Below are positions 9,138 through 18,372 of a stretch of DNA of 64,000 nt, piece after piece. Under the pieces are notes generated by a model that worked only from the letters and a program-made list of their open reading frames with translations, had not been told where the DNA came from and made no database searches. Origin of the DNA: Massilia phyllostachyos (GTDB lineage Bacteria; Pseudomonadota; Gammaproteobacteria; Burkholderiales; Burkholderiaceae_D); assembly GCF_021044825.1 (NCBI RefSeq), contig NZ_JAJNOC010000001.1:558001-622000 (forward strand), read 5' to 3'. The first letter of the stretch is position 1; the number at the start of each line of letters is the position of its first letter. Made by a program: the position numbers and the translations under genes.

Positions 9138-9875
9138 GTGAAACTCTGGCTTGCCCTGCGCCTGGCGCGCGTACTGGTCCACCTGGTGGCGGGCCTGGCG
9201 ACCTGCGCGCTGCTGTTTCCGCTCGCCTCGAAGGGTGCGCGCGAGCGCCTGACGCGGCGCTGGTCGCGCAAACTGCTCGGCATCTGCCGCGTCACGGTCG
9301 AGCAGGTGGAGGTCGCGCCGGCGCTGGAACACGCGCTGGTCGTCGCCAACCACGTCTCCTGGCTCGACATCTTCGTCATCAACGCCCTGCATCCCTGCCG
9401 CTTCGTGGCCAAGGCCGAGATCCGTTCCTGGCCGGTGCTGGGCTGGCTGGCGGCCGGCGCCGGCACCATCTTCATCGCGCGCGGCAACCGGCGCGAGCTG
9501 CGCCACATCTTCAAGGGCATCGTCACCGTGCTGGCGCAGGGCCAGCGCGTCGGCCTGTTCCCGGAAGGGACCACGTCGAAGCAGGGCGAGGTGCTGCCCT
9601 TCCACGCCAACCTGTTCGAGGCCGCCATCGACGCCAAGGTGGCGGTGCAGCCCTTCGCGCTGGCCTACCTGGACGGCGCGGGGCGCTTCCATCCTTCGAT
9701 CGACTACGTCGGCGACACGACTTTTGTGGACAGCATGTTCGCGATCCTGCGGGGCCCGCCGGTGCGTGCGCGCCTGAGCAGCCTGGCGCCGATCGACGCC
9801 ACCGGCGCCCACCGCCGCGAGCTGGCCGAACAGACGCAGACCGCAGTCGCCCAAGCCCTGGTCTCTGATTCATAA
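9138..9875 (+). CDS. Lysophospholipid acyltransferase (PlsC family)
   Basis: The 245-residue protein is a 1-acyl-sn-glycerol-3-phosphate acyltransferase family member, membrane-associated through a hydrophobic N-terminus (about residues 5-30). The catalytic HX4D box is [12 protein letters not shown], and the acceptor motif is [20 protein letters not shown] follows the usual block II pattern. The start is GTG at 9138. It lies 38 bases after pyrX and is probably the last gene of that operon; a link to pyrimidine synthesis is not obvious. A second PlsC-type gene is at 19987-20727, so which one is the housekeeping PlsC cannot be decided from sequence alone. Confidence 0.9.
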   Translation: MKLWLALRLARVLVHLVAGLATCALLFPLASKGARERLTRRWSRKLLGICRVTVEQVEVAPALEHALVVANHVSWLDIFVINALHPCRFVAKAEIRSWPVLGWLAAGAGTIFIARGNRRELRHIFKGIVTVLAQGQRVGLFPEGTTSKQGEVLPFHANLFEAAIDAKVAVQPFALAYLDGAGRFHPSIDYVGDTTFVDSMFAILRGPPVRARLSSLAPIDATGAHRRELAEQTQTAVAQALVSDS

Positions 9876-9969
9876 AAAGAATCACAGAACGCTGAATCAT
9901 ATATTGGACAAATCACCGGTGGCTTGGCACGCTGGTGCTTTGCTTCGTCCGCATTCCGAGGAGACCACC

Positions 9970-11832
9970 ATGCCGACTTACCGTTCCCGCACCACCACCC
10001 AGGGCCGCAACATGGCCGGCGCCCGCGCCCTGTGGCGCGCCACCGGGATGAAGGACGGCGACTTCGAGAAACCGATCATCGCCGTCGTGAATTCCTTCAC
10101 CCAGTTCGTGCCCGGCCACGTGCACCTGAAGGACCTGGGCCAGCTGGTGGCGCGCGAGATCGAGGCCAGCGGCGGCGTCGCCAAGGAGTTCAACACCATC
10201 GCGGTCGACGACGGCATCGCCATGGGCCACGGCGGCATGCTGTATTCGCTGCCCTCGCGCGACCTGATCGCCGATTCGGTCGAGTACATGGTCAACGCCC
10301 ACTGCGCCGACGCGATGGTGTGCATCTCGAACTGCGACAAGATCACGCCCGGCATGCTGATGGCCGCGATGCGCCTGAACATCCCGGTGGTGTTCGTCTC
10401 GGGCGGCCCGATGGAGGCCGGCAAGGTGGTCAAGGTCGTCGACAACGGTAAAAAAGTCATCAAGCTCGACCTGATCGACGCCATGATCAAGGCCGGCGAC
10501 AGCAGCGTGTCCGACGCCGACGTGGCGGAAGTGGAACGCTCGGCCTGTCCGACCTGCGGGTCCTGTTCCGGCATGTTCACCGCGAACTCGATGAACTGCC
10601 TGACCGAGGCGCTGGGCCTGTCGCTGCCGGGGAACGGGACCATCGTCGCTACCCACGCGGACCGCAAGGAGCTGTTCCTGCGCGCCGGCCGCCTGATCGT
10701 CGAGCTGGCAAAACGCCATTACGAGGGCGACGATTACTCGGTGCTGCCGCGCTCGATCGCCACCAAGGCGGCGTTCGAGAACGCGATGGCGCTGGACGTC
10801 TCGATGGGCGGCTCGACCAACACCGTGCTGCACCTGCTGGCGGCCGCCCACGAGGCGCAGGTGGAATTCACCATGGCCGACATCGACCGCATCTCGCGCA
10901 AGGTGCCCTGCCTGTGCAAGGTCGCGCCGATGACCGACAAGTACCACATCGAGGACGTGCACCGCGCCGGCGGCATCGTCTCGATCCTGGGCGAGCTGGC
11001 GCGCGCCGGGCTGCTGGACACCTCGCTCCCCACCGTGCACAGCGCCTCGGTGGGCGAGGCGATCGAGAAGTACGACATCAAGCGCAGCATTGATGCGGCG
11101 GTGCACCAGCTGTTCCGCGCGGCGCCGGGCGGCGTGCCGACCCAGGTGGCGTTTTCCCAGGCCGAGCGTTTCGAGGCGAATGACCTCGACCGTTCCAACG
11201 GCTGCATCCGCGACCGCGAGCACGCGTATTCGCAGGACGGTGGCCTGGCGGTCCTGTACGGGAACATCGCCGAGAAGGGCTGCATCGTGAAAACGGCGGG
11301 GGTGGACGAGAGCATCCTGAAGTTCTCCGGCAAGGCGCGCGTGTTCGAGAGCCAGGACGCGGCGGTGGAAGCGATCCTGGGCGACACGGTCCACGCCGGC
11401 GACGTGGTCATCATCCGCTACGAGGGGCCGAAGGGTGGGCCGGGGATGCAGGAGATGCTGTATCCGACCTCGTACATCAAGTCCAAGGGACTGGGCAAGG
11501 CCTGCGCGCTGTTCACGGACGGGCGCTTCTCGGGTGGCTCGTCGGGCCTGGTGATCGGCCACGCCTCGCCGGAAGCGGCCGAGGGCGGCGCGATCGGGCT
11601 GGTGGAGGAGGGGGACTTCATCGACATCGACATCCCGGCGCGCACCATCAACCTGCGCGTCTCGTTCGAAGAGCTGGCGCACCGGCGCGCGAAGATGGAA
11701 GAGCGTGGCGCCGATGCCTGGCAGCCGGTCGGGCGCGAGCGCTACGTCTCGCAAGCCCTGCAGGCCTACGCCGCATTGACCACGTCTGCCGACCGCGGCG
11801 CCGTGCGCGATCTCAGCCAGCTGCGCCGCTGA
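9970..11832 (+). CDS. ilvD: Dihydroxy-acid dehydratase
   Basis: IlvD dehydrates 2,3-dihydroxy-isovalerate and 2,3-dihydroxy-3-methylvalerate to the 2-keto acids of valine and isoleucine synthesis, using an Fe-S cluster and Mg2+. Cluster and active-site signatures are [11 protein letters not shown] and [40 protein letters not shown] marks the C-terminal region. The ATG at 9970 ([20 protein letters not shown]) gives 620 residues against 616 in E. coli and has GAGGAGACC just upstream, so the longer in-frame start at 9904 was rejected. The gene is monocistronic and convergent with apaH. Confidence 0.97.
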   Translation: MPTYRSRTTTQGRNMAGARALWRATGMKDGDFEKPIIAVVNSFTQFVPGHVHLKDLGQLVAREIEASGGVAKEFNTIAVDDGIAMGHGGMLYSLPSRDLIADSVEYMVNAHCADAMVCISNCDKITPGMLMAAMRLNIPVVFVSGGPMEAGKVVKVVDNGKKVIKLDLIDAMIKAGDSSVSDADVAEVERSACPTCGSCSGMFTANSMNCLTEALGLSLPGNGTIVATHADRKELFLRAGRLIVELAKRHYEGDDYSVLPRSIATKAAFENAMALDVSMGGSTNTVLHLLAAAHEAQVEFTMADIDRISRKVPCLCKVAPMTDKYHIEDVHRAGGIVSILGELARAGLLDTSLPTVHSASVGEAIEKYDIKRSIDAAVHQLFRAAPGGVPTQVAFSQAERFEANDLDRSNGCIRDREHAYSQDGGLAVLYGNIAEKGCIVKTAGVDESILKFSGKARVFESQDAAVEAILGDTVHAGDVVIIRYEGPKGGPGMQEMLYPTSYIKSKGLGKACALFTDGRFSGGSSGLVIGHASPEAAEGGAIGLVEEGDFIDIDIPARTINLRVSFEELAHRRAKMEERGADAWQPVGRERYVSQALQAYAALTTSADRGAVRDLSQLRR

Positions 11833-11842
11833 ACGATCCGAA

Positions 11843-11864
11843 CCGGCGCCGTTCCCGGCGCCGG
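11843..11864 (+). terminator. GC-rich hairpin after ilvD
   Basis: CCGGCGCC (11843-11850) pairs with GGCGCCGG (11857-11864) over a 6-base loop. It lies between the stop codons of the convergent genes ilvD and apaH. The T-run is weak (ATTTCTT after a short gap), so it may be a weak or bidirectional terminator. Confidence 0.45.
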
Positions 11865-11866
11865 CG

Positions 11867-12724
11867 TCATTTCTTGCCGCTGTGTTCCCGGTACTCGGGA
11901 CAATCCACCTGCAACAGCGAGCGGTCATCCAGGCACACCGCCGTCAGCTTCCCACCCCACACGCAGCCGCTGTCCAGCCCCACCAGGTTCGGCCTGAGGA
12001 TCAGGCCCAGCGCCGACCAGTGCCCGAACACGACGGTCACATCCTGCGTGCGCCGCTGCGGCAGGTCGAACCACGGCAGCAGCCCCGACCCCTCCGGCCC
12101 GCGCTCGCTTTCCTTGTGCAGGAAATCCATGCGTCCATCCGGCGTGCACAGGCGCATGCGGGTCAGCGCGTTGACGATGCAGCGCAGCCGCGCCATACCG
12201 GTGAGGTCATCGCTCCACTGGTCCGGCTCGTTGCCGTACATCGCCGAGAGAAAATCGATCCACCCGTCGCCGCGCAGCACGCTCTCGACCTCGTGCGCCA
12301 GCGCCAACGTCTGCGCCGCATCCCACTGCGGCGCCACGCCCGCATGCACCAGCAGATGCGCGTCGACGAACATCGCCAGCGGCCGATAACGCAGCCAGGC
12401 GATCAACTCATCGCGGTCGGGCGCGGCCAGGATCTCGTCGAGCGTGTCGCTGCGGCTGGTGCGCTGGGCGCCGACCGCCACCGCGATCAGGTGCAGGTCG
12501 TGATTACCCAGCAGCGCTTCGACGCGGCCGGGATTGTCTTCGGTGAGCGCCTTCATGCGGCGCAGCGCGGTGAGCGAATCGGGGCCGCGGTTGATCAGGT
12601 CACCGACGAATAAAATGCGCGACTGCGTTTGTCCGTGACGCTGCGCATCCTCGTGAATGCAGTCGATCAGGAGCCGCGCTTCGTGGGCACAGCCTTGCAG
12701 GTCGCCGATGGCGTAGGTTCTCAT
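11867..12724 (-). CDS. apaH: Symmetrical bis(5'-nucleosyl)-tetraphosphatase
   Basis: ApaH hydrolyses diadenosine tetraphosphate to two ADP and can remove Np4 caps from RNA. The 285-residue protein shows the calcineurin-like phosphoesterase motifs in order: MRTYAIGDLQGC (residues 1-12), FVGDLINRGPDS and LLGNHDLHLIA, with FGHWSALG near residue 240. Length is close to E. coli ApaH (280). The ATG at 12724 is the only reasonable start. In enterobacteria apaH sits with ksgA/apaG; here it is alone, convergent with ilvD. Confidence 0.96.
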   Translation of the reverse strand: MRTYAIGDLQGCAHEARLLIDCIHEDAQRHGQTQSRILFVGDLINRGPDSLTALRRMKALTEDNPGRVEALLGNHDLHLIAVAVGAQRTSRSDTLDEILAAPDRDELIAWLRYRPLAMFVDAHLLVHAGVAPQWDAAQTLALAHEVESVLRGDGWIDFLSAMYGNEPDQWSDDLTGMARLRCIVNALTRMRLCTPDGRMDFLHKESERGPEGSGLLPWFDLPQRRTQDVTVVFGHWSALGLILRPNLVGLDSGCVWGGKLTAVCLDDRSLLQVDCPEYREHSGKK

Positions 12725-12950
12725 GTTGTTCTTATCTGGTGTGGCCTGGAAGCTTGGATACTAAATGATTTTGCGCCCCGATGCAGGACGCATTTGATCC
12801 AATCGCGAACGCGCGCCGCACGATCCATTTTGTCGCCGGAGGCCCTCATCTATTCCGGTACAATGAACTCATATCGATCGAAAAGAGTGCCGCGGATTTT
12901 CCGCAGGGCCGCACGGAAACGGCCTGCCTATTTGCACCGAAAGAATAATA

Positions 12951-14045
12951 ATGTTCTCCTTTTTCGTCAGTTTCGTATCCTGTGCGCTGCTGACTCTGCT
13001 AGTAATCAAGTATGCGAAGCGCAATGGCACGGCGCTGGACAACAATTATGGCGGCGTGCAGAAGTTTCATTCCCATTCGGTCGCGCGCATCGGCGGCGTG
13101 CCGATCTATCTCGCGGTCCTGATCACCGGCGCCATTTCGTCATTGCGCGAAGGAGGCTATGGCGCGTGGATCGCGCCTTTGCTCGGATGCGCATGCATCG
13201 CAATGGCGGGCGGTATCGTCGAAGACCATACCGGCCGCGTTTCGCCGGCGCGCCGGCTGCTGCTCACCATGCTCGCCGCACTCATCGCCTATTACCTGCT
13301 CGATGCGAAACTGGTGCGCCTCGATTATCCGGGCGGCGTGCTGCAGCTCGATCTCGCGTGGATCGTGCTGCCGCTGACGGTGCTCGCGGTGGCGGGCATC
13401 GCGAATGCGGTGAACATCATCGACGGCTTCAACGGCCTGGCCGGCGTGGTCAGCATTTGCATGCTGCTGTCGCTGGCCTACGTGGCGCTGCAGGTGGGCG
13501 ATACCTTCGTGCTGGTGACGGCGATGGTGGTCGCCGGCGCCACCGCCGGATTCCTGATCTGGAATTATCCGGTGGGCCTGATTTTCCTCGGCGACGGCGG
13601 CGCCTACTTCCTCGGTTTCATGCTCGGCGAACTGGCGCTGCTGCTGGTGATGCGCAATCCGCAGGTGTCCACCTGGTATGCGGCGCTGCTGCTGATTTAT
13701 CCGGCTTTCGAAACGATATTCTCCGCTTACCGCCGCATGTTTGTGCGCGGTAAATCACCGGCGCTGCCGGACGGAATTCATCTGCATAGTTTGATATTCC
13801 GGCGTATCGTGCAATGGACGGTCGGTCCGCGCGAAGCGCGCGCTTTGATGAAACGGAACGCGCGCACCTCGCCTTATTTATGGCTGTTTTCGCTGATGGC
13901 CGTGATTCCTGCAACGGTGTTCTGGAAAAACACCGGTGTGCTGATCTTCTTCAGTCTGTTGTTTATAATCAGTTACCTGTGGTTATATGCGCGTATTGTT
14001 CGATTCAAGTCGCCCCGTTGGCTCTTTTGGAACAGGAAAGACTAG
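12951..14045 (+). CDS. Polyprenyl-phosphate sugar-1-phosphate transferase (WecA/MraY family)
   Basis: This 364-residue polytopic membrane protein (about 10 hydrophobic segments) belongs to glycosyltransferase family 4, which loads a sugar-1-phosphate onto undecaprenyl phosphate to start O-antigen or exopolysaccharide assembly. Signatures are NAVNIIDGFNGLA, FLGDGGAYFLGFMLGE and the C-terminal HLHSLIFRR. The usual Asp-Asp pair is E91-D92 here (GGIVEDHTGRVS), a variation seen in some exopolysaccharide members. The Shine-Dalgarno sequence before the ATG at 12951 is weak. Substrate cannot be read from sequence. Neighbouring genes (phosphomannomutase, WaaC, WaaA) suggest an envelope polysaccharide role. 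Confidence 0.88.
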   Translation: MFSFFVSFVSCALLTLLVIKYAKRNGTALDNNYGGVQKFHSHSVARIGGVPIYLAVLITGAISSLREGGYGAWIAPLLGCACIAMAGGIVEDHTGRVSPARRLLLTMLAALIAYYLLDAKLVRLDYPGGVLQLDLAWIVLPLTVLAVAGIANAVNIIDGFNGLAGVVSICMLLSLAYVALQVGDTFVLVTAMVVAGATAGFLIWNYPVGLIFLGDGGAYFLGFMLGELALLLVMRNPQVSTWYAALLLIYPAFETIFSAYRRMFVRGKSPALPDGIHLHSLIFRRIVQWTVGPREARALMKRNARTSPYLWLFSLMAVIPATVFWKNTGVLIFFSLLFIISYLWLYARIVRFKSPRWLFWNRKD

Positions 14046-14130
14046 TAGTTGGATATTAATGTAGTATATTGCGACAATTGGTGATTTTCTCACCTTGGCT
14101 GTTTCAACCTTAACTATCGAGGGAACGAAG

Positions 14131-14451
14131 ATGGATCTGTCCAATATGTCCGTAGCTGATTTGCGCAACCTGCAGGAACAAATCAAGCAGGAAATGAAGA
14201 AGCGCGAAACGCAGGACCTGCAGAAAGCGCGTGAACAAATCCTGGCGATCGCCCAGAGTGTCGGCGTGCCCCTCAAGGACCTGCTGGCAACCGGCGGCCG
14301 TGGCGGCAGCTCGTCCAAGGGCAATACCGTGGCGGTGCGCTATCGCCATCCGGACAATGCTTCGCAGCAGTGGACCGGCCGTGGCCGTCAGCCGAAGTGG
14401 GTCAAGGAATGGGTCGAAGGCGGCAAGTCGCTGGACAAGCTGCGCGTCTGA
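14131..14451 (+). CDS. H-NS family nucleoid-associated protein
   Basis: The 106-residue protein has an N-terminal coiled-coil oligomerisation part (MSVADLRNLQEQIKQEMKKR, residues 6-25) and a C-terminal H-NS DNA-binding domain, YRHPDNASQQWTGRGRQPKW, with the hydrophobic/Gly-Arg hook used to read AT-rich minor grooves. This is the compact betaproteobacterial version (BpH3-like), probably silencing AT-rich or transferred DNA. GAGGGA lies 5 bases before the ATG at 14131, which decides the start over an in-frame upstream codon at 14095. It stands as a single gene with an 85-base upstream region, probably with its own promoter. Confidence 0.92.
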   Translation: MDLSNMSVADLRNLQEQIKQEMKKRETQDLQKAREQILAIAQSVGVPLKDLLATGGRGGSSSKGNTVAVRYRHPDNASQQWTGRGRQPKWVKEWVEGGKSLDKLRV

Positions 14452-14474
14452 TCCTTCTTGAAGTTGTGCCGGCG

Positions 14475-14499
14475 TTCGGGCGCTATATAAGCGCCTGAA
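14475..14499 (+). terminator. Hairpin after the H-NS-like gene
   Basis: TTCGGGCGCT (14475-14484) pairs with AGCGCCTGAA (14490-14499), ten pairs including one G-U, over loop ATATA. No T-run follows, so this could be an RNA-stabilising 3' hairpin or a Rho-assisted terminator rather than a simple intrinsic one. Confidence 0.45.
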
Positions 14500-14675
14500 C
14501 CGCCCTCCACACGCGGTCCGTTCAATTCCCAAGAAACGCCGCTTGCCGCTACAATAGCGCGATCATTTGTCATTCTTCCATTTGTTAATCCATTAATTTG
14601 CGCCGAGGCCTTGCCCTCACTGGCTGCACAGCCGCAGTACAGCCGACTTGCGCGCCCCAGCTTTCCAAGGAAACC

Positions 14676-16058
14676 ATGGTTGCTCTCTCCAAAACGATCT
14701 TCAAGGCCTATGACATCCGCGGCGTCATCGACAAGACGCTCGACGAAGGCATCGCCCGCCACATCGGCCGCGCATTCGGCGCTGCCGCCCTGGCGAAGGG
14801 AGAGAAGAAGGTCGTGATCGGCCGCGACGGCCGCCTGTCGGGCCCGGGCCTGGCCGCGGCGCTGGGCGAAGGCCTGCGCGACGCCGGCGTCGACGTGATC
14901 GACCTCGGCATGGTCGCCACCCCGATGGTCTACTTCGCCACCAACGTGCTCGACACCCGCTCGGGCATCATGGTCACCGGCAGCCACAACCCGCCGGACT
15001 ACAACGGCTTCAAGATGGTGATGGCGGGCGAGGCGATCTACGGCGACGCGATCACCGCGCTGCACGACAGCATCGCAGCCTACGACGGCGCCATCGCAGG
15101 CCAGCGCGGCGAGTACGGCACCCACGATATCCGCGCCGCCTACCTGGAACGCATCATTGGCGACGTCAAGATCGCACGCCCGATCAAGATCGCGGTCGAC
15201 TGCGGAAACGGCGTGGCCGGCGCCTTCGCCCCCGACCTGTTCCGCGGCATGGGCTGCGAGGTCGTCGAGCTGTTCTGCGAAGTGGACGGCCACTTCCCGA
15301 ACCACCACCCGGACCCGGCGCACCCGGAAAACCTGCAGGACTTGATCCGCGCCCTGCAGGACACCGATGCCGAGATCGGCCTGGCCTTCGACGGCGACGG
15401 CGACCGCCTCGGCGTCGTCACCAAGGATGGCCAGATCATCTTCCCGGACCGCCAAATGATGCTGTTCGCGTCCGACGTCCTGTCGCGCAACCCGGGCGCC
15501 GAGATCCTCTACGACGTCAAGTGCACGCGCCACCTCGGCCCCTGGATCGAAAAGGCCGGCGGCCGTCCGCTGATGTGGAAGACCGGCCACTCGCTGGTGA
15601 AGGCCAAGCTGAAGGAAACCGGTTCGCCGCTGGGCGGCGAGATGAGCGGCCACATCTTCTTCAAGGACCGATGGTACGGCTTCGACGACGGCCTGTACGC
15701 CGGCGCGCGCATGCTCGAGATCCTGACGAAAGAGGCCGATCCCTCGCAGCTGCTCAACAGCCTGCCGATCGCGTCGAGCACCCCGGAACTGCACCTGCAC
15801 CTGAAGGAAGGCGAGAACTTTACCCTGATCGACAGCCTGCGCGCCAACGCGACCTTCCCGACTTCCGAGAAGATCAACCCCATTGACGGCCTGCGCGTGG
15901 AATACCCGGACGGCTTCGGCCTGGCGCGTTCCTCGAACACGACCCCGGTCGTGGTGCTGCGCTTCGAAGGCGAGAACCCTGAAGCGCTGGCGCGCATCCA
16001 GGGCGAATTCAAGAACGTGATCCTGGCCGCCAAGCCGGACGCCGAGCTGCCTTTCTGA
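14676..16058 (+). CDS. Phosphomannomutase/phosphoglucomutase
   Basis: The 460-residue protein is an AlgC/ManB-type alpha-D-phosphohexomutase that interconverts hexose-6-phosphate and hexose-1-phosphate for LPS and exopolysaccharide precursors. The phosphoserine loop is TGSHNPPDYNGFKM, the metal loop is DGDGDRLGVV, and the sugar-binding loop is GEMSGHIFFKDRWYGFDDG. Length fits AlgC (about 463). The ATG at 14676 (MVALSKTIFKAYDIRGVID) has AAGGA upstream and begins right at the conserved N-terminus, so a longer in-frame start at 14598 was rejected. It leads a packed run into waaC and waaA. Confidence 0.95.
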   Translation: MVALSKTIFKAYDIRGVIDKTLDEGIARHIGRAFGAAALAKGEKKVVIGRDGRLSGPGLAAALGEGLRDAGVDVIDLGMVATPMVYFATNVLDTRSGIMVTGSHNPPDYNGFKMVMAGEAIYGDAITALHDSIAAYDGAIAGQRGEYGTHDIRAAYLERIIGDVKIARPIKIAVDCGNGVAGAFAPDLFRGMGCEVVELFCEVDGHFPNHHPDPAHPENLQDLIRALQDTDAEIGLAFDGDGDRLGVVTKDGQIIFPDRQMMLFASDVLSRNPGAEILYDVKCTRHLGPWIEKAGGRPLMWKTGHSLVKAKLKETGSPLGGEMSGHIFFKDRWYGFDDGLYAGARMLEILTKEADPSQLLNSLPIASSTPELHLHLKEGENFTLIDSLRANATFPTSEKINPIDGLRVEYPDGFGLARSSNTTPVVVLRFEGENPEALARIQGEFKNVILAAKPDAELPF

Positions 16059-16068
16059 GGACCTGCGT

Positions 16069-17049
16069 TTGAAGATCCTGCTGGTGCGCGTGTCCTCGCT
16101 GGGAGACGTGCTGCACAACCTGCCGATGGTGGCCGACATCCTGCGCCACCATCCCGGCGCCACCATCGACTGGGTGGTGGAAGAGGGCTATACCAGCCTG
16201 GTGCGCCTGAATCCGCACGTGCGGAAGATCATCCCCTGGGCGCTGCGCCGCTGGCGCAAGAGCCTCGGCAAGAAGGAGACGCGGGCCGAGATCAAGGCCT
16301 TCCTTAACACCCTGCGCGAGGAAGAATACGACGTCGTGTTCGACACCCAGGGCCTGCTCAAGACCGGCATCATCATGGGCGCCGCCCGTACCCGCAAGGG
16401 CGGGCGCAAGGTGGGCCTGGCCAACGGCAGCGAAGGCTCGGGCTACGAAGGCATCTCGCGCATCTTCCACACCAACAGCATCCCCCTGAGCCCGCGTACC
16501 CACGCGGTCGCGCGCGGCCGCCTGGTGGCCGGCGTGGCGCTCGGCTATGCGGTCGATACGCCGCCGGACTTCGGCCTGCCGGCGCCGCAGGCGGCGACGC
16601 GGCCGGCTTTCCTGCCGGCCGAGGATTACACCGTGTTCTTCCACGGGACTGCGCGCGACGCCAAGAAGTGGTCGCGCGCGAACTGGGTCGCGCTCGGCAA
16701 GGCGCTGGCGCCGATGCCGGTGCTGCTGCCCTGGGGCTCGCCGCAGGAGCTGGCCGAGGCTGAAGCGCTGGCGGCGCAGCTGCCGAACGGGCGCGTGCTG
16801 CCCAAATTGTCGATGATGGACGCGGTCTCCGTGGCCCAGCATGCGCGCCTGGCGGTCGGCGTCGATACGGGCCTCACCCACATCGCCGCCGCTTTTGTCC
16901 GCCCGACCGTCGAGATCTACGCCGATTCGCCGAAGTGGAAGACCGAGGGCAACTGGTCCGATCGGATCGTCAACCTCGGCGACCTGGGCAGCCCGCCGTC
17001 GGCCGAGGAAGTCATCGACGCGGCGCGCGGCCTGCTGGGGCGCGCGTGA
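16069..17049 (+). CDS. waaC: Lipopolysaccharide heptosyltransferase I
   Basis: WaaC adds the first L-glycero-D-manno-heptose to Kdo2-lipid A at the inner membrane's cytoplasmic face. The 326-residue GT9 protein starts LKILLVRVSSLGDVLHNLPM, the classic nucleotide-sugar-binding N-terminus, and has FFHGTARDAKKWSRANW, LPKLSMMDAVSVAQHARLAV and GVDTGLTHIAAAF in the C-terminal half. The start is TTG at 16069, ten bases after the preceding stop. The stop overlaps the GTG start of waaA. The gmhB gene of the ADP-heptose pathway lies nearby at 20783-21337. Confidence 0.94.
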   Translation: MKILLVRVSSLGDVLHNLPMVADILRHHPGATIDWVVEEGYTSLVRLNPHVRKIIPWALRRWRKSLGKKETRAEIKAFLNTLREEEYDVVFDTQGLLKTGIIMGAARTRKGGRKVGLANGSEGSGYEGISRIFHTNSIPLSPRTHAVARGRLVAGVALGYAVDTPPDFGLPAPQAATRPAFLPAEDYTVFFHGTARDAKKWSRANWVALGKALAPMPVLLPWGSPQELAEAEALAAQLPNGRVLPKLSMMDAVSVAQHARLAVGVDTGLTHIAAAFVRPTVEIYADSPKWKTEGNWSDRIVNLGDLGSPPSAEEVIDAARGLLGRA

Positions 17050-18314
17050 GCCGTCTGCTGTATTCGCTGGCCTGGTACCTGGCGCTGCCGCTGGTGCTGG
17101 CCAGGCTGTGGTGGCGCGGGCGCCAGGAGCCGGGCTACCGCGCGCACTGGGCCGAGCGCCTCGGTTTCCCGGATGCGCCGGCCTCCGATCGCCTGACCTT
17201 GTGGGTGCACGCGGTCTCGGTCGGCGAGACCCGCGCCGCGGAACCGCTGGTCGAAGCGCTCCTTACGACATACCCCGACAGCCGCATCCTGCTCACCCAC
17301 ATGACCCCGACCGGCCGCGCCACCGGCAAGTCGCTGTTCGGCCACCATGGCGAGCGCGTGGTCCAGTCCTATCTGCCCTACGACACCGGCTTCATGGTCG
17401 GGCGATACTTAGAGCGCTTCCGGCCGCGCGTGTGCATCCTGATGGAGACCGAAGTCTGGCCGAACCTGGTCGCCGGCTGCGCCAGCGCCGGCGTGCCGGT
17501 GGCGCTGGTGAACGCGCGCCTGTCCGAGCGCTCGCTGCGCCGTGGCCGCAAGATGGGCGCCCTGATGCTGGATGCGGCCGCCGCGATTCCGCTGGTGGCC
17601 GCCCAGACCGAGGCGGACGCCGACCGTATCCGCTCGCTCGGCGCGCCAAAAGTCGCCATCACCGGCAGCATCAAGTTCGACGTGGTGCCGCCTGCCGCGG
17701 CCCTGGAGAAGGGCGCCTGGCTGCGCGCGCAGGCCGCCAACCGTCCGACCTTCCTGTGCGCCAGCACCCGTGAAGGCGAGGAAGCGCTGATCCTGGACGC
17801 CTGGGCGCGCGTGGACGGAAAGCCTGCAAACGCCTTGCTGGCGATCGTGCCGCGCCATCCGCAGCGTTTCGACGAGGTGGAGAAGATGGTCGCTGCGCGC
17901 GGCCTGAAGGTGGTGCGCCGCTCGCAGCTGGAGCATGGCGTGGGCGACGCCGACGTCCTGCTGGGCGATTCGATGGGCGAGATGTTCGCCTACTACGCCG
18001 CCTGCGACTGCACTTTCGTCGGCGGCAGCCTGATGCCGCTGGGCGGCCAGAACCTGATCGAGCCATGCGCCCTGGGCAAGCCGGTGCTGGTCGGCGAGCA
18101 TACCTTCAACTTCGCCGACGCCACCGAGGAAGCGGTGGGCGACGGCGCCGCGATGCGGGTGCCGGATGCCGACGCCCTGATGGCCGCCGCCGTGCGCCTG
18201 CTGGAAGACGCGGCGGCGCGAAGCCATATGGGTGAGCGTGCGCTCGCTTTCGCCGGCCGCCACCGTGGCGCGACCCTGCGCACTGTTGAACTCCTGCGAC
18301 AGCTGATCCGCTGA
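17046..18314 (+). CDS. waaA: 3-deoxy-D-manno-octulosonic acid transferase
   Basis: WaaA (KdtA) transfers Kdo from CMP-Kdo to lipid IVA at the inner membrane. The 422-residue protein has an N-terminal membrane anchor (SRLLYSLAWYLALPLVLARL) followed by LWVHAVSVGETRAAEPLVEA, the acceptor-side signature containing the catalytic Glu. ILMETEVWPNLV and FVGGSLMPLGGQNLIEP are further family motifs. The start is GTG at 17046, overlapping the waaC stop by 4 bases, so the two are translationally coupled. Length matches E. coli WaaA (425). Confidence 0.95.
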   Translation: MSRLLYSLAWYLALPLVLARLWWRGRQEPGYRAHWAERLGFPDAPASDRLTLWVHAVSVGETRAAEPLVEALLTTYPDSRILLTHMTPTGRATGKSLFGHHGERVVQSYLPYDTGFMVGRYLERFRPRVCILMETEVWPNLVAGCASAGVPVALVNARLSERSLRRGRKMGALMLDAAAAIPLVAAQTEADADRIRSLGAPKVAITGSIKFDVVPPAAALEKGAWLRAQAANRPTFLCASTREGEEALILDAWARVDGKPANALLAIVPRHPQRFDEVEKMVAARGLKVVRRSQLEHGVGDADVLLGDSMGEMFAYYAACDCTFVGGSLMPLGGQNLIEPCALGKPVLVGEHTFNFADATEEAVGDGAAMRVPDADALMAAAVRLLEDAAARSHMGERALAFAGRHRGATLRTVELLRQLIR

Positions 18315-18372
18315 GATTTGCTACCATTCTCTCTTGGAGCTCGCATAAATACAGGGATACAGGGGATGCGCT

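Noticed and set aside
9924-9942. Sigma-54-like sequence TTGGCAC then TGCTTTGC upstream of ilvD
   Set aside because: The spacing between the GG and GC elements is one base short of the -24/-12 consensus, and ilvD is not usually sigma-54 dependent.
9913-11928. A 671-residue open frame antisense to ilvD
   Set aside because: No motif or start signal; ilvD on the other strand is unambiguous.
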